Of a DNA stretch of 41,368 nt, positions 21,870 to 30,378 are shown piece after piece. Made by a program: the position numbers and the translations under genes. The notes under the pieces are model-generated. The model was not told where the DNA came from, ran no database searches, and saw nothing but the letters and a program-made list of their open reading frames with translations. Source of the DNA: JALZAA01 sp035316025 (lineage in GTDB: Bacteria; Actinomycetota; Acidimicrobiia; IMCC26256; JACDBD01). Positions within the stretch are counted from its first letter, which is position 1. The number at the start of each line of letters is the position of its first letter. The stretch spans positions 1 through 41,368 of the forward strand of contig DATFXL010000046.1 in NCBI GenBank assembly GCA_035316025.1. The letters run 5' to 3'.

Positions 21870-23039
21870 ATGGCGATCTCGTTCCCAGACGGCTTCCTGT
21901 GGGGCACCGCGACTGCTGCTCACCAGGTCGAGGGCGACAACTGGAACAACGACTGGTGGCAGTGGGAGCACACCCCGGGCTCGGGGTGCGCGGAGCCGTC
22001 CGGCGACGCGTGTGACCACTTCTGGCGCTATCCGCGGGACATCGCGCTGCTCGCCGAGCTCGGCTTCGGCGCATACCGCTTCTCGCTCGAGTGGTCGCGC
22101 ATCGAGCCGGAGGACGGCGAGTTCTCGAAGAACGCACTCGAGCACTATCGACGCATGGTCGATGCGTGCCGTGACAACGGTGTGGTGCCGGTCGTGACAT
22201 ATCACCACTTCACGACGCCGAGGTGGGCTGCCGCCGACGGCTGGGGCGCGCCGGTCACCGCCGACCGGTTCGCGCGCTTCTGCGAGCGTGCGGCCGACAC
22301 GTTGGGTGACGGTGTCGGGATCCACTGCACGCTCAACGAGCCCAACGTCGTGGCGCTGATGGGGTTCTACCTCGGTCTGTTCCCGCCCGGTATCAGGGAA
22401 GAACGCGCGCTCGGCGCGGCGACAGGCAACCTCATCCGAGCGCACCGGCTCGCCTACGACGCGATCAAGGCGGGTCCGGGTGACGGGCCGGTCGGCCTGA
22501 CGCTGTCGATGCACGAGTTCGTCGCCGAGCCGGGCGGGGAGGCCCAGATGGCGCGGGCGCGGGACCGGATGGAGGACGAGTGGCTCGACGCCTGCCGCGG
22601 CGACGATTACGTCGGCGTGCAGACCTACACCCGGCTGCGGTTCGGTCCCGGCGGCGTCCTCGGACCGGCCGAGGGCGTCCCCGCGCTGCAGATGGGCTAC
22701 GAGTTCTGGCCCCAGGCGCTCGAGACGACGATCCGCCGCGCCACCGAGGTGGCCGGCACCCCCGTGTACGTGACCGAGAACGGGATCGGCACTGCCGACG
22801 ATGACCAACGAATGCAATACGTCACCGAGGCCTTGGGCGGCGTCGGCCGCTGCCTCGACGACGGGCTGGATGTGCGCGGCTACTTCTATTGGTCGCTGCT
22901 CGACAACTTCGAGTGGTCGCTCGGCTACCGCCCGACGTTCGGGCTCGTCGCCGTCGACCGCGAGACCCAGACCCGTGCTGTAAAGCCGAGCGCTCGCTGG
23001 CTGGGCGACATCGCCCGCGCCAACCGCTTCGAGGGTTAG
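21870..23039 (+). CDS. Glycoside hydrolase family 1 (beta-glucosidase type)
   Basis: 389 residues. GH1 retaining glycosidase: FPDGFLWGTATAAHQVEGDN at the N-terminus, acid/base Glu about residue 157 in TLNEPNVVAL, nucleophile Glu about 303 in YVTENGIGTADD, and aglycone-site LLDNFEWSLGYRPTFGLVAVD near the end. It probably hydrolyses beta-glucosides or beta-galactosides; no signal peptide is seen, so it should be cytoplasmic. It is shorter than the usual 440-480 residues, with compressed loops in the middle (about 190-290). ATG 21870 has GAGGAG upstream. A GC hairpin follows the gene. Confidence 0.92.
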   Translation: MAISFPDGFLWGTATAAHQVEGDNWNNDWWQWEHTPGSGCAEPSGDACDHFWRYPRDIALLAELGFGAYRFSLEWSRIEPEDGEFSKNALEHYRRMVDACRDNGVVPVVTYHHFTTPRWAAADGWGAPVTADRFARFCERAADTLGDGVGIHCTLNEPNVVALMGFYLGLFPPGIREERALGAATGNLIRAHRLAYDAIKAGPGDGPVGLTLSMHEFVAEPGGEAQMARARDRMEDEWLDACRGDDYVGVQTYTRLRFGPGGVLGPAEGVPALQMGYEFWPQALETTIRRATEVAGTPVYVTENGIGTADDDQRMQYVTEALGGVGRCLDDGLDVRGYFYWSLLDNFEWSLGYRPTFGLVAVDRETQTRAVKPSARWLGDIARANRFEG

Positions 23040-23070
23040 CCGGCTGACAATCCCATGATGCGTATCTGAA

Positions 23071-23085
23071 GCCCGCCTCGCGGGC
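23071..23085 (+). terminator. Hairpin after the GH1 gene
   Basis: GCCCGC-CTC-GCGGGC, a 6-bp GC stem with a 3-base loop, 31 bases after the stop and just before the response regulator gene. No T-tract follows. It separates two rightward units. Confidence 0.5.
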
Positions 23086-23117
23086 CTGAGGTACGGATGA
23101 AGCCCGGACATGGGACC

Positions 23118-23804
23118 ATGGGCGTGATGCAAGACCAGAAGGGGACGATCGTCGTCGTCGACGACGAGCCCAACATCTCCGACCTCGTCGACCTGTATCT
23201 CGCCCGCGAGGGCTTCCGCGTCATGAAGACGGGTACCGGCGAGGGCGGACTGCAGGCCGTTCGCGACCACCGGCCGCGGCTCGTCGTCCTCGACGTCGGC
23301 CTCCCCGACGTCGACGGCCTCGAAGTGTGCAAACGCCTGCGCGCCACCTCGCAGATCCCGGTGATCTTCCTCACCGCCCGCGACAGCGAGGTCGATCGCG
23401 TCGTCGGCCTCGAGCTCGGCGGGGACGACTACCTCACGAAGCCGTTCTCTCCCGCCGAGCTCGTCGCGCGCGTGAAGGCCGTCCTGCGGCGCGTCGACGG
23501 CGGGAGCGCCGCCGCCGAGGTCATGCAGATCGGCGACATCGCCATCGACGCCGGCCGGCGCGAGGTGCGGGTCGCCGGCGACCCCGTCGAGTTCACGACC
23601 AAGGAGTTCGACCTGCTGCGGTACCTCGCTGAACGGCCCGGCCTCGCGCTCTCGCGCCAGCAGATCCTGGACGGCGTGTGGGGCTACGACTGGTACGGCG
23701 ACGCCCGCACCGTGGACGTGCACATCGCGCAGGTGCGCAAGAAGCTCGGCGACGCCGTCCAGATCAAGACCGTGCGCGGGGTCGGGTACCGGTTGGAGTC
23801 GTGA
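23118..23804 (+). CDS. OmpR-family response regulator
   Basis: 228 residues from ATG 23118; ATG 23097 and 23127 are also possible, and none has a clear ribosome site. The receiver domain (about 1-120) has VVVDDEPN, the phospho-acceptor Asp about residue 59 in VVLDVGLPDVDG, the conserved Thr in FLTARD, and Lys in LTKPFSP. The C-terminal winged helix (about 135-228) has FTTKEFDLLRYLAERPG, ILDGVWGYD and RTVDVHIAQVRKKLGD, ending in TVRGVGYRLES. It is coupled to the sensor kinase by a GTGA overlap. The signal and targets are unknown. Confidence 0.93.
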   Translation: MGVMQDQKGTIVVVDDEPNISDLVDLYLAREGFRVMKTGTGEGGLQAVRDHRPRLVVLDVGLPDVDGLEVCKRLRATSQIPVIFLTARDSEVDRVVGLELGGDDYLTKPFSPAELVARVKAVLRRVDGGSAAAEVMQIGDIAIDAGRREVRVAGDPVEFTTKEFDLLRYLAERPGLALSRQQILDGVWGYDWYGDARTVDVHIAQVRKKLGDAVQIKTVRGVGYRLES

Positions 23805-25288
23805 CGCCGAGCCCGGGGCAGCCGGCGCTGAAGCCGCCGGCACGCCGCCTCGGCACCCGCCTGTTCGCTGCCATGCTCGCGATCGCGTTCGGCGTACTCG
23901 TGCTGAGCGCGGCGGGCACCGCGGCGCTGTTCCGGCAGACCGCCACCGATTCGGCCCTGCACGACCTGCGGGGGAAGGTGCCGACCGTGCGCGACTCGGT
24001 CGAGCGCCTGGCGGCGTTCCGGTCGCTCAATCCCCGGGCCGTGGACACCGCCGCCGAGCGGCGGCTGGGGCGCAACCTGCGGTCGATCATCGCCAAGACC
24101 CTGCGCGCCGCCGATGTGAGCGTCGTGCAGGTGACGTCGACGGGCCAGATCCAGGAGGGAATCGCGCCCCTCCTGGGGAACGCGGCCACCCAGGCCGGGC
24201 TCACCGACCTGCCTGCCGGGCTCGCTCCCGATGACCTGGATACAAAGGCGCTCCTCGCCGGCGACGAGCAGAGCGGGCGTGAGGGCCGGACGGCGTTTGT
24301 GGCCGCGCCGCTCGACATTGTCAACGGCAACACGCCCGTCGTCATCCTCACGCAGCAGGTCGAGACGCAGCCGCTCGGGCGGGCGGGCCCGTTCTTCCTT
24401 CTCGCCGGGGCGCTGGCCCTCGCGGTGGCCGGGATCGTCGCGTTCTTTCTCGCCCGCCGGCTCACTCGTCCGCTGACGGCGATGGGCCACACGGCGGACC
24501 GCATCGCCGGCGGCGACCTGTCGGCGCGCGTCGACCTCGGGAAGCACCCCGACGACGAGCTCGCGGGGCTGGCGCGCGCCCTCGACGGGATGGCAGCACA
24601 GCTCGAGGCGGCGCGCGGCCTCGAGCGCGGGTTCCTGCTCAGCGTGTCGCACGACCTGCGAACACCACTCACGTCTATCGGCGGGTACGCAGAGGCGATC
24701 GCCGACGGCGCGGTCGAGGGGCGCGACGCGCAGAAACGCGCCGCCGGGATCATCGCCGCCGAGGCTCGCCGCCTCGAGCGGCTGGTCGCCGACCTGCTCG
24801 ACCTCGCCCGGCTGGATGCGCACGAGTTCTCGCTCACACCCCGTCCCGTCGACGCCGCCGAAGTGGTCGGCGAAGCGGCGGAGGCGTTCTACCCGTCCGC
24901 GCGCGACCTCGGTGTCGCACTGCTTGTCAACGGCCCGGCGACGGCGCCTGTCGACGCCGACCCGGAGCGCCTCGGGCAGATCGTCGCCAACCTGGTCGAG
25001 AACGCACTCAAGTACGCCCGTGGGCAGGTCACCGTCGGGCTGTCATCCGTAAACGGGACGCTCGAGCTGCGTGTCGACGACGACGGGCCCGGCATCGACA
25101 CCGCCGACCTGCCGCACGTGTTCGACCGCCTGTACACCTCGCGCACCGCGCCCGGCCGCAAGGTCGGCACGGGCCTGGGCCTCGCCATCGTGCACGAGCT
25201 GTCGGCCGCGATGGGCGGCACCGCCGCCGCCCACTCCCTCGACGGTCAAGGAACGCGCTTCGTCGTCAAGATCCCGACCGGCGGATGA
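23801..25288 (+). CDS. Sensor histidine kinase
   Basis: 495 residues. There is a transmembrane helix at about 20-45 (AAMLAIAFGVLVLSAAG), an extracellular sensor region of about 150 residues, and a second helix at about 196-216 (FFLLAGALALAVAGIVAFFL). HAMP follows (RRLTRPLTAMGHTADRI), then the HisKA domain with the phospho-His about residue 285 in SVSHDLRTPLTSIGG. The ATPase domain shows N box NLVENALKYA, G1 DDGPGIDTADLPHVFDRLY and G2 GTGLGLAIV. GTG 23801 overlaps the regulator stop. It phosphorylates the upstream OmpR-type regulator in response to an envelope or outside signal. Confidence 0.94.
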   Translation: MTPSPGQPALKPPARRLGTRLFAAMLAIAFGVLVLSAAGTAALFRQTATDSALHDLRGKVPTVRDSVERLAAFRSLNPRAVDTAAERRLGRNLRSIIAKTLRAADVSVVQVTSTGQIQEGIAPLLGNAATQAGLTDLPAGLAPDDLDTKALLAGDEQSGREGRTAFVAAPLDIVNGNTPVVILTQQVETQPLGRAGPFFLLAGALALAVAGIVAFFLARRLTRPLTAMGHTADRIAGGDLSARVDLGKHPDDELAGLARALDGMAAQLEAARGLERGFLLSVSHDLRTPLTSIGGYAEAIADGAVEGRDAQKRAAGIIAAEARRLERLVADLLDLARLDAHEFSLTPRPVDAAEVVGEAAEAFYPSARDLGVALLVNGPATAPVDADPERLGQIVANLVENALKYARGQVTVGLSSVNGTLELRVDDDGPGIDTADLPHVFDRLYTSRTAPGRKVGTGLGLAIVHELSAAMGGTAAAHSLDGQGTRFVVKIPTGG

Positions 25289-25331
25289 TGCGTCCGTCGG
25301 GTGACAATGCGGCTCCCTGGGGACGCGTCAT
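25285..25331. terminator. Possible bidirectional hairpin between the kinase and ygfZ genes
   Basis: ATGATGCGTCC (25285-25295) and GGACGCGTCAT (25321-25331) pair over 11 bases with one G:T, across a 25-base loop. The left arm overlaps the kinase stop, and the convergent gene ends at 25344. The large loop makes this a weak candidate. Confidence 0.3.
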
Positions 25332-25343
25332 GTGCGGCGGCGC

Positions 25344-26285
25344 TCACGCGGGGGCGGGGACGGCCTCGACCACCGCGCGCACATTGCCGCCGTCCCAGCG
25401 CAGCTCGACCGGCGCCGGCGGTTCCACTTCGCGTCGTACATAGCCGAGCGCGGCGGCGGGACCGCTGCTCGTCACCGTGCCGACGACCTTCTCGCCGGCG
25501 ACGATCTCCGCGCCCGGCGGCGGCGCGTCGTCGATGCCGGTGAGGCGGCGCAGGTACTTGTTGACGTGGCCGCGCGTGTCGATGCGGCAGACGAGCTCCT
25601 GGCCGAGGAAGCAGCCCTTCGTGAACGACACGGCGTCACGTTCGAGGAACGCCTCCTGAGGGATCGTCTTGTCGTCCAGCTCGAAGCCTTGGCGGGGGAT
25701 TCCGGCCTCGATGCGCAGCGCCTCGAACGCGTCCGCGCTGCATCCGGGCACCCCGGCCGCTGCCAACCGATTTCGGACGGCGGCCACGGTGGCCGGCGGG
25801 CCCACGATGTCGAAGCCGTCACCCCCCGGCCACGGCGCCCGTACGACGATCGCGTCGTCGTAGGGGACGTGCGCGTACGGCGCGGCCGGGACCTCGACGC
25901 CCAGCGCCGAGGCGGCCGCGAGCGCGCCCGGCCCTCGCACACCGAGCGAGCCCCAGCTCCCCGTGCGGTCGGTGACCTCGCACTGGACGCGGATCCTGAA
26001 CCGGTTCAGCGACGCGGCGAGCTGCTCGCCGAAGCCGGGGTCGCAGTCGAGCCACGCCTCGTCGCCGACGCGCAGGAGACGGAAGTCCACGTCGAGCTTG
26101 CCCTGCGGCGTGAGCAATAGCGAGTGGACGCCCTGGCCGTCACCGATCGTCTCGAGGTCGGCCGACACGAGGCTCTGCAGGTAGGACCACGCGTCGGGGC
26201 CGGTGACCACCACGGCGCCGCGATCGGAGCGGTCGACCGCGCCCGCCGCCGACTGCAGGACGTCGAGCTCGTCTTCGAGGCTCAT
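25344..26285 (-). CDS. ygfZ: YgfZ/GcvT-like folate-binding Fe-S repair protein
   Basis: 313 residues. The diagnostic KGCFLGQELVCRID motif (K-G-C-[FY]-x-G-Q-E) is present at about residues 215-230. The fold resembles the T-protein of glycine cleavage: VVVTGPDAWSYLQSLVSAD near the start and a C-terminal barrel. In E. coli YgfZ uses tetrahydrofolate and supports certain iron-sulfur enzymes. ATG 26285 overlaps the trpE stop as ATGA, and upstream in-frame codons lie inside trpE. No functional link with tryptophan synthesis is known to me, so position may reflect operon drift. Confidence 0.9.
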   Translation of the reverse strand: MSLEDELDVLQSAAGAVDRSDRGAVVVTGPDAWSYLQSLVSADLETIGDGQGVHSLLLTPQGKLDVDFRLLRVGDEAWLDCDPGFGEQLAASLNRFRIRVQCEVTDRTGSWGSLGVRGPGALAAASALGVEVPAAPYAHVPYDDAIVVRAPWPGGDGFDIVGPPATVAAVRNRLAAAGVPGCSADAFEALRIEAGIPRQGFELDDKTIPQEAFLERDAVSFTKGCFLGQELVCRIDTRGHVNKYLRRLTGIDDAPPPGAEIVAGEKVVGTVTSSGPAAALGYVRREVEPPAPVELRWDGGNVRAVVEAVPAPA

Positions 26286-27820
26286 GGCATTCCGCTCCGG
26301 GACTCGAGCGGCGCGAGACCTCGCGCCGCGGCCGCTGCCGTCAACAACGCCCGGGCCTTGTTGTGGCATTCCAGGTCCTCGAGCTCGGGATCGGAATCGG
26401 CCACGACGCCCGCCCCGGCCTGCACGCTGGCGCGCCCGTGGCGCCAGAACATGGTCCGGATCGCGATCGCGGTGTCGAGGTTCCCCGAGAAGTCGAGGTA
26501 CCCCACGACGCCGGCGTACGGACCGCGCTTGGTGGGCTCGAGGTCGTCGATGATCTCCATCGCCCGCACCTTCGGCGCGCCACTCACGGTGCCGGCCGGG
26601 AACGTCGCCCGGAGTACGTCGACGGCGGTCTTGCCGTCGGCGAGCTCACCCGACACCTGGCTCGTCAGGTGCATCACGTGCGAGTACCGCTCGAGCGTCA
26701 TCAGCTCGTCGACCCGTTCGGTGCCGAACTGCACGACGCGTCCGACGTCGTTGCGAGCGAGATCGACGAGCATGACGTGCTCGGCGCGCTCCTTCGGATC
26801 CTCGCTCAGCTCCGCCGCCATACGCCGGTCGTGTTCGTCACTGCGGCCACGCCAGCGCGTCCCCGCGATCGGGCGGCTGATCACGCGGCCGTCGAGCACC
26901 TGGACCATGGGCTCGGGCGACGAGCCGACGACCGTCGCATCGGGATGACGGACGAAGTACATGTACGGGGAGGGGTTCACCTGGCGGAGCACGCGGTACA
27001 CCTCGAACGGCTCCACGTACGCGTCGATGTCGAAGCGTTGCGCGAGCACGACCTGGAAGATGTCGCCGGCGAGGATGTGCTCGCGCGCCGCCTCGACGGC
27101 CGCCTGGTACAGCGCCTTGGGCATCGTGGAGCGGAACGGCGGGAGCTCGGTGAGCTCCTCGGGTGGCGGGAGGGACGGCGAGTACGGCAGCGGCCGGGCG
27201 AGCGTGTCGACGTGCGCCTCGAGCCGGGCGGCGGCGGCGCCGTAGGCGGCGCTGGCCTCGCGCTCGTTGCTGCCAGGCGTGAGGAACACGTTCTCGACCA
27301 GAAACAGCCGCTGGCGGAAGTGGTCGAACGCGGTGACGTGTCCCGTCAGCGAGAGGACGGCGTCGGGATACCCGAGGTCGTCGGACGGGACGTCGGGGAG
27401 GCGCTCGATCTCGCGCACGATGTCGTAACCCAGGTAGCCGACGAGGCCGCCGTGGAACGGCGGGAGCTCCGGCAGCCGCGGCGCTCGATACCACGCCGCC
27501 AGCGCGTCGAGCGCGGCGAGCGCCCCGTCGTCATCGGGTACGCCGGGCGGTGGCGCGCCCGTGAACTCGATCCGGCGCCCGCGCGCGACCAGCGTCAGCG
27601 CCGGGTCGCGGCCGATGAACGAGAATCGGCCCCAACGCTCGCCGTGCTCGACCGACTCGAGGAGAAAGCCCTCGCCGTCCGAGGCGCCGACGAGCTTCAC
27701 GAACGCCGAAACGGGCGTTTCCAGGTCGGCCAGCACCTCGCGCCACACAGGCACGACCGTGTGATCACGCGCGAGTGCAAGGAACTCCTCGCGCGACGGG
27801 TGGACCGCGTCGTCCGTCAC
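26282..27820 (-). CDS. trpE: Anthranilate synthase component I
   Basis: 512 residues, standard TrpE. It makes anthranilate from chorismate, with ammonia from TrpG. The chorismate-binding C-terminal domain shows PSPYMYFVRHPDATVVGSSP, ISRPIAGTRWRG, HVMLVDLARNDVGRV, TFPAGTVSGAPKVRAMEIID and QAGAGVVADSDPELE. An N-terminal LLESVEHGERWGRFSFIG region is typical and contains part of the tryptophan feedback site. GTG 27820 shares one base with the hisI stop (TAGTG), so it is coupled to hisI. No trpG or trpD is in the window. Confidence 0.95.
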   Translation of the reverse strand: MTDDAVHPSREEFLALARDHTVVPVWREVLADLETPVSAFVKLVGASDGEGFLLESVEHGERWGRFSFIGRDPALTLVARGRRIEFTGAPPPGVPDDDGALAALDALAAWYRAPRLPELPPFHGGLVGYLGYDIVREIERLPDVPSDDLGYPDAVLSLTGHVTAFDHFRQRLFLVENVFLTPGSNEREASAAYGAAAARLEAHVDTLARPLPYSPSLPPPEELTELPPFRSTMPKALYQAAVEAAREHILAGDIFQVVLAQRFDIDAYVEPFEVYRVLRQVNPSPYMYFVRHPDATVVGSSPEPMVQVLDGRVISRPIAGTRWRGRSDEHDRRMAAELSEDPKERAEHVMLVDLARNDVGRVVQFGTERVDELMTLERYSHVMHLTSQVSGELADGKTAVDVLRATFPAGTVSGAPKVRAMEIIDDLEPTKRGPYAGVVGYLDFSGNLDTAIAIRTMFWRHGRASVQAGAGVVADSDPELEDLECHNKARALLTAAAAARGLAPLESRSGMP

Positions 27821-28197
27821 TAGACGCGCCCGGGTTCTGCCCCACTGCCGAACGCGCGAAAGAAGCACGTCCGCTCGCCCGTGTGGCAGGCGCCGCGGCC
27901 CTCCTGTTCGACCACGAACAGCAGCGTGTCCATGTCGCAGTCGTAGTACGCGGCGCGCACCCATTGGCGGTCGCCCGACGTATCGCCCTTGCGCCAGTGC
28001 TCCTTGCGGCTGCGACTCCAGAACCAGGTGCGGCCTTCCTCGAGAGTACGGCGGAGCGCTTCCGCGTCCATCCAGGCGAGCATGAGGACGCGGCCCGTCC
28101 CCTCTTCCTGGACGATGGCGGGAGCGAGCCCGTTATCGTCGAATGCGACGGCAGCGAGCTCCTCCTCAGCGGCGACGATCGGCGTTGCGGTGGGCAT
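27820..28197 (-). CDS. hisI: Phosphoribosyl-AMP cyclohydrolase
   Basis: 125 residues, the monofunctional form of HisI without a HisE domain. It opens the purine ring of PR-AMP in histidine synthesis. Characteristic segments are VLMLAWMDAEALRRTLEEG, TWFWSRSRKEHWRKGDTSG, the metal-binding DCDMDTLLF, and GACHTGERTCFF. ATG 28197 is the family start; TACGCT lies 9 bases upstream. It heads hisI-trpE-ygfZ, apart from the other his genes, which lie about 7 kb to the right on the same strand. Confidence 0.95.
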   Translation of the reverse strand: MPTATPIVAAEEELAAVAFDDNGLAPAIVQEEGTGRVLMLAWMDAEALRRTLEEGRTWFWSRSRKEHWRKGDTSGDRQWVRAAYYDCDMDTLLFVVEQEGRGACHTGERTCFFRAFGSGAEPGRV

Positions 28198-28206
28198 CGC
28201 TGAGCG

Positions 28207-28212
28207 AGCGTA
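28207..28212 (-). promoter_or_regulatory. hisI -10 element
   Basis: TACGCT on the minus strand, 9 bases before the hisI ATG, predicting a leader of about 3 bases. It would drive hisI-trpE-ygfZ and diverges from the oligopeptidase promoter. Confidence 0.45.
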
Positions 28213-28241
28213 GCCGTGGGGTTCGGCGCTTCGGCCGCCTT

Positions 28242-28247
28242 TAGGAT
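28242..28247 (+). promoter_or_regulatory. -10 element of the oligopeptidase gene, leaderless spacing
   Basis: TAGGAT, 6 bases (GACCTC), then GTG 28254. Standard geometry places the first transcribed base on the G of the start codon. Confidence 0.6.
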
Positions 28248-28253
28248 GACCTC

Positions 28254-30362
28254 GTGACCCCGCCTGTCGCGCCTCGTCGTCCGACGACCTTGCGCGCACA
28301 CGGCGACGAACGCGTCGACGACTGGTTCTGGCTCCGGAACCGCGACGACCCCGAGGTTCGCTCGTACCTCGAAGCGGAGAACACGTACACGCGCAAGGTG
28401 ATGGCACCGACCGAGGCGCTGCAACGGCAGATTTTCGACGAGATCAAGGGACGGGTCCAGGAAACGGATGCGTCGGCCCCGGTGCGCAAGGGGCCCTACG
28501 AGTACTTCAGTCGCACCGTCGAGGGCCGCCAGTACGGCATCCAGTGCCGGCGTCCCGCGGGTACCCCCGGACTGCCCGACCCGTTCGAGACGCCGGGCTC
28601 GTCCCCGGGCGAAGAGGTGCTCCTCGACCAGAACGTGCTCGCCGAGGGCCACGACTATTTCGCCCTCGGCGGGTTCGCCGTCAGCCCCGACCACTCCCGC
28701 CTGGCGTATTCCGTCGACACGAGCGGAGGCGAGCGCTACGAGCTCCGGTTCCGCGACCTCACGACCGGCGACGACCTGCCCGACGTCATCCCGGACGTGT
28801 ACTACGGCCTCGCGTGGGCGAACGACGACCGCACGTGCTTCTACGTGCGCCCCGATGCCGCGATGCGACCGTGGCAGGTCTGGCGTCACCGCCTCGGCAC
28901 GACCGCGACCTATGACGACCTCGTCTACCAGGAGGACGACGACCGCTTCTACGCCGGGGTGGGTCGCACACGTACTGGGCGGTACGTCGTGATCGCGGTC
29001 GGGTCGAAGATCACGAGCGAGTCCTGGTTCGTGGACGCCGACGAGCCCCGCGAGCCGCCACGAGTCGTCGAACCGCGCCGGGAGGGCGTCGAGTACGACG
29101 TCGAGCACCATTCCTCGCCTGAGCGCGGCGATCGGTTCTTCGTCGTGACGAACGACGACGGCGCCGAGAACTTCAAGCTCATGGTCACGCCCGTCGATCA
29201 GCCGGCACGGGACCACTGGCGCGAGGTCGTCCCGCATCGCGACGAGGTCCGGCTCGAGGGCGTGGACGCCTTCGCCGATCACATCGTTCTGTCGGAGCGA
29301 GCCGGAGGCCTCGAGCGCATCGTGGTGCGGCGCTTCATCGACGACGAGTCGCACGTCGTCGCGATGCCCGACCCGGTGTACTCGGCCGGCGTCGGCGCGA
29401 ACCCTGAGTTCGACACTGGCACCCTGCGCTTCGAGTACACATCCCTCGTCGCGCCGATCTCCAGCTACGACTACGACCTCGAGGCCCGGGAGCGGACGCT
29501 CGTCAAGCGTCAGCCCGTCCCGGGTTACGACCCTGATGCGTATGAGTCGCACCGAATGTGGGCAACCGCCCCCGACGGCGTTCGCGTTCCGGTGTCGGTC
29601 GTCCACCGCCGCCGTCTCGCGCACGATGGAACCGCGCCGGGCCTCCTCTATGGCTACGGGTCGTACGAGATCTCGATCGACCCGTCGTTCTCGGCCGCGC
29701 GTGTGAGCCTCCTCGAACGCGGAGTCGTGTTCGCGATCGCCCACATCCGCGGCGGCGGCGAGCTCGGACGGCGCTGGTACGAGGACGGGAAGCTCGAGCA
29801 CAAGCCGAACACGTTCACCGACTTCGTCGCCTGCGCGGAGCACCTCATCGCCGAGGGATATGTCGCGCCCGAGCGGCTGGCCGCCCGCGGAGGGAGCGCC
29901 GGCGGACTGCTGATGGGCGCGGTCGTGAACCTCCGGCCAGATCTGTTCCGCGCCGTCGTCGCCGAGGTCCCGTTCGTCGACAGCCTCACGACGATCCTCG
30001 ACGAGACGCTGCCGCTGACCGTGACGGAGTGGGAGGAGTGGGGTAATCCTGTCGCCGACCCGGAGATCTACAAGGTGATGAAGTCCTACGCCCCCTACGA
30101 CAACGTCGAGGCGAAGGACTACCCCGCCATGCTCGTCACCGGTGGGCTGAACGATCCCCGCGTGTCGTACTGGGAGCCGGCCAAGTGGGTGGCGAAGCTG
30201 CGCACCACGAAGACCGACGACAACCCGCTCCTGCTCAAGACCGAGATGGGCGCCGGTCACGCCGGCCCCTCGGGTCGCTACGACGCTTGGCGCGACGAGG
30301 CCCTCGTCCTCGCCTTCCTCCTCACCCAACTCGGGGCCGCCCCAGGCGTTGGCGTCGCGTAG
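28254..30362 (+). CDS. ptrB: Oligopeptidase B (S9A serine peptidase)
   Basis: 702 residues. The N-terminal beta-propeller (about 70-400) gates a C-terminal alpha/beta hydrolase domain. The catalytic triad is visible: Ser about 548 in GGSAGGLLMGAVVN, Asp about 634 in GLNDPRVSYWEPAKW, and His about 669 in GAGHAGPSGRYDAW. GGSAGG and YGSYEISIDPSF point to oligopeptidase B, which cuts short peptides after basic residues, rather than prolyl oligopeptidase. There is no signal peptide, so it should be cytoplasmic. GTG 28254 is set by a TAGGAT element 6 bases upstream. It converges on the thioesterase gene. Confidence 0.93.
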   Translation: MTPPVAPRRPTTLRAHGDERVDDWFWLRNRDDPEVRSYLEAENTYTRKVMAPTEALQRQIFDEIKGRVQETDASAPVRKGPYEYFSRTVEGRQYGIQCRRPAGTPGLPDPFETPGSSPGEEVLLDQNVLAEGHDYFALGGFAVSPDHSRLAYSVDTSGGERYELRFRDLTTGDDLPDVIPDVYYGLAWANDDRTCFYVRPDAAMRPWQVWRHRLGTTATYDDLVYQEDDDRFYAGVGRTRTGRYVVIAVGSKITSESWFVDADEPREPPRVVEPRREGVEYDVEHHSSPERGDRFFVVTNDDGAENFKLMVTPVDQPARDHWREVVPHRDEVRLEGVDAFADHIVLSERAGGLERIVVRRFIDDESHVVAMPDPVYSAGVGANPEFDTGTLRFEYTSLVAPISSYDYDLEARERTLVKRQPVPGYDPDAYESHRMWATAPDGVRVPVSVVHRRRLAHDGTAPGLLYGYGSYEISIDPSFSAARVSLLERGVVFAIAHIRGGGELGRRWYEDGKLEHKPNTFTDFVACAEHLIAEGYVAPERLAARGGSAGGLLMGAVVNLRPDLFRAVVAEVPFVDSLTTILDETLPLTVTEWEEWGNPVADPEIYKVMKSYAPYDNVEAKDYPAMLVTGGLNDPRVSYWEPAKWVAKLRTTKTDDNPLLLKTEMGAGHAGPSGRYDAWRDEALVLAFLLTQLGAAPGVGVA

Positions 30363-30378
30363 GCCCGCGAACGAGGCT

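Noticed and set aside
21792..23843. 683-codon open frame on the minus strand
   Set aside because: Antisense shadow of the glycosidase and response regulator, with repetitive Val/Glu/Arg/His composition.
27765..30329. 854-codon open frame on the minus strand
   Set aside because: It is the antisense shadow of oligopeptidase B and hisI; composition is Arg/Val/His-rich low complexity, no family motifs, while the plus-strand gene has a complete catalytic triad.
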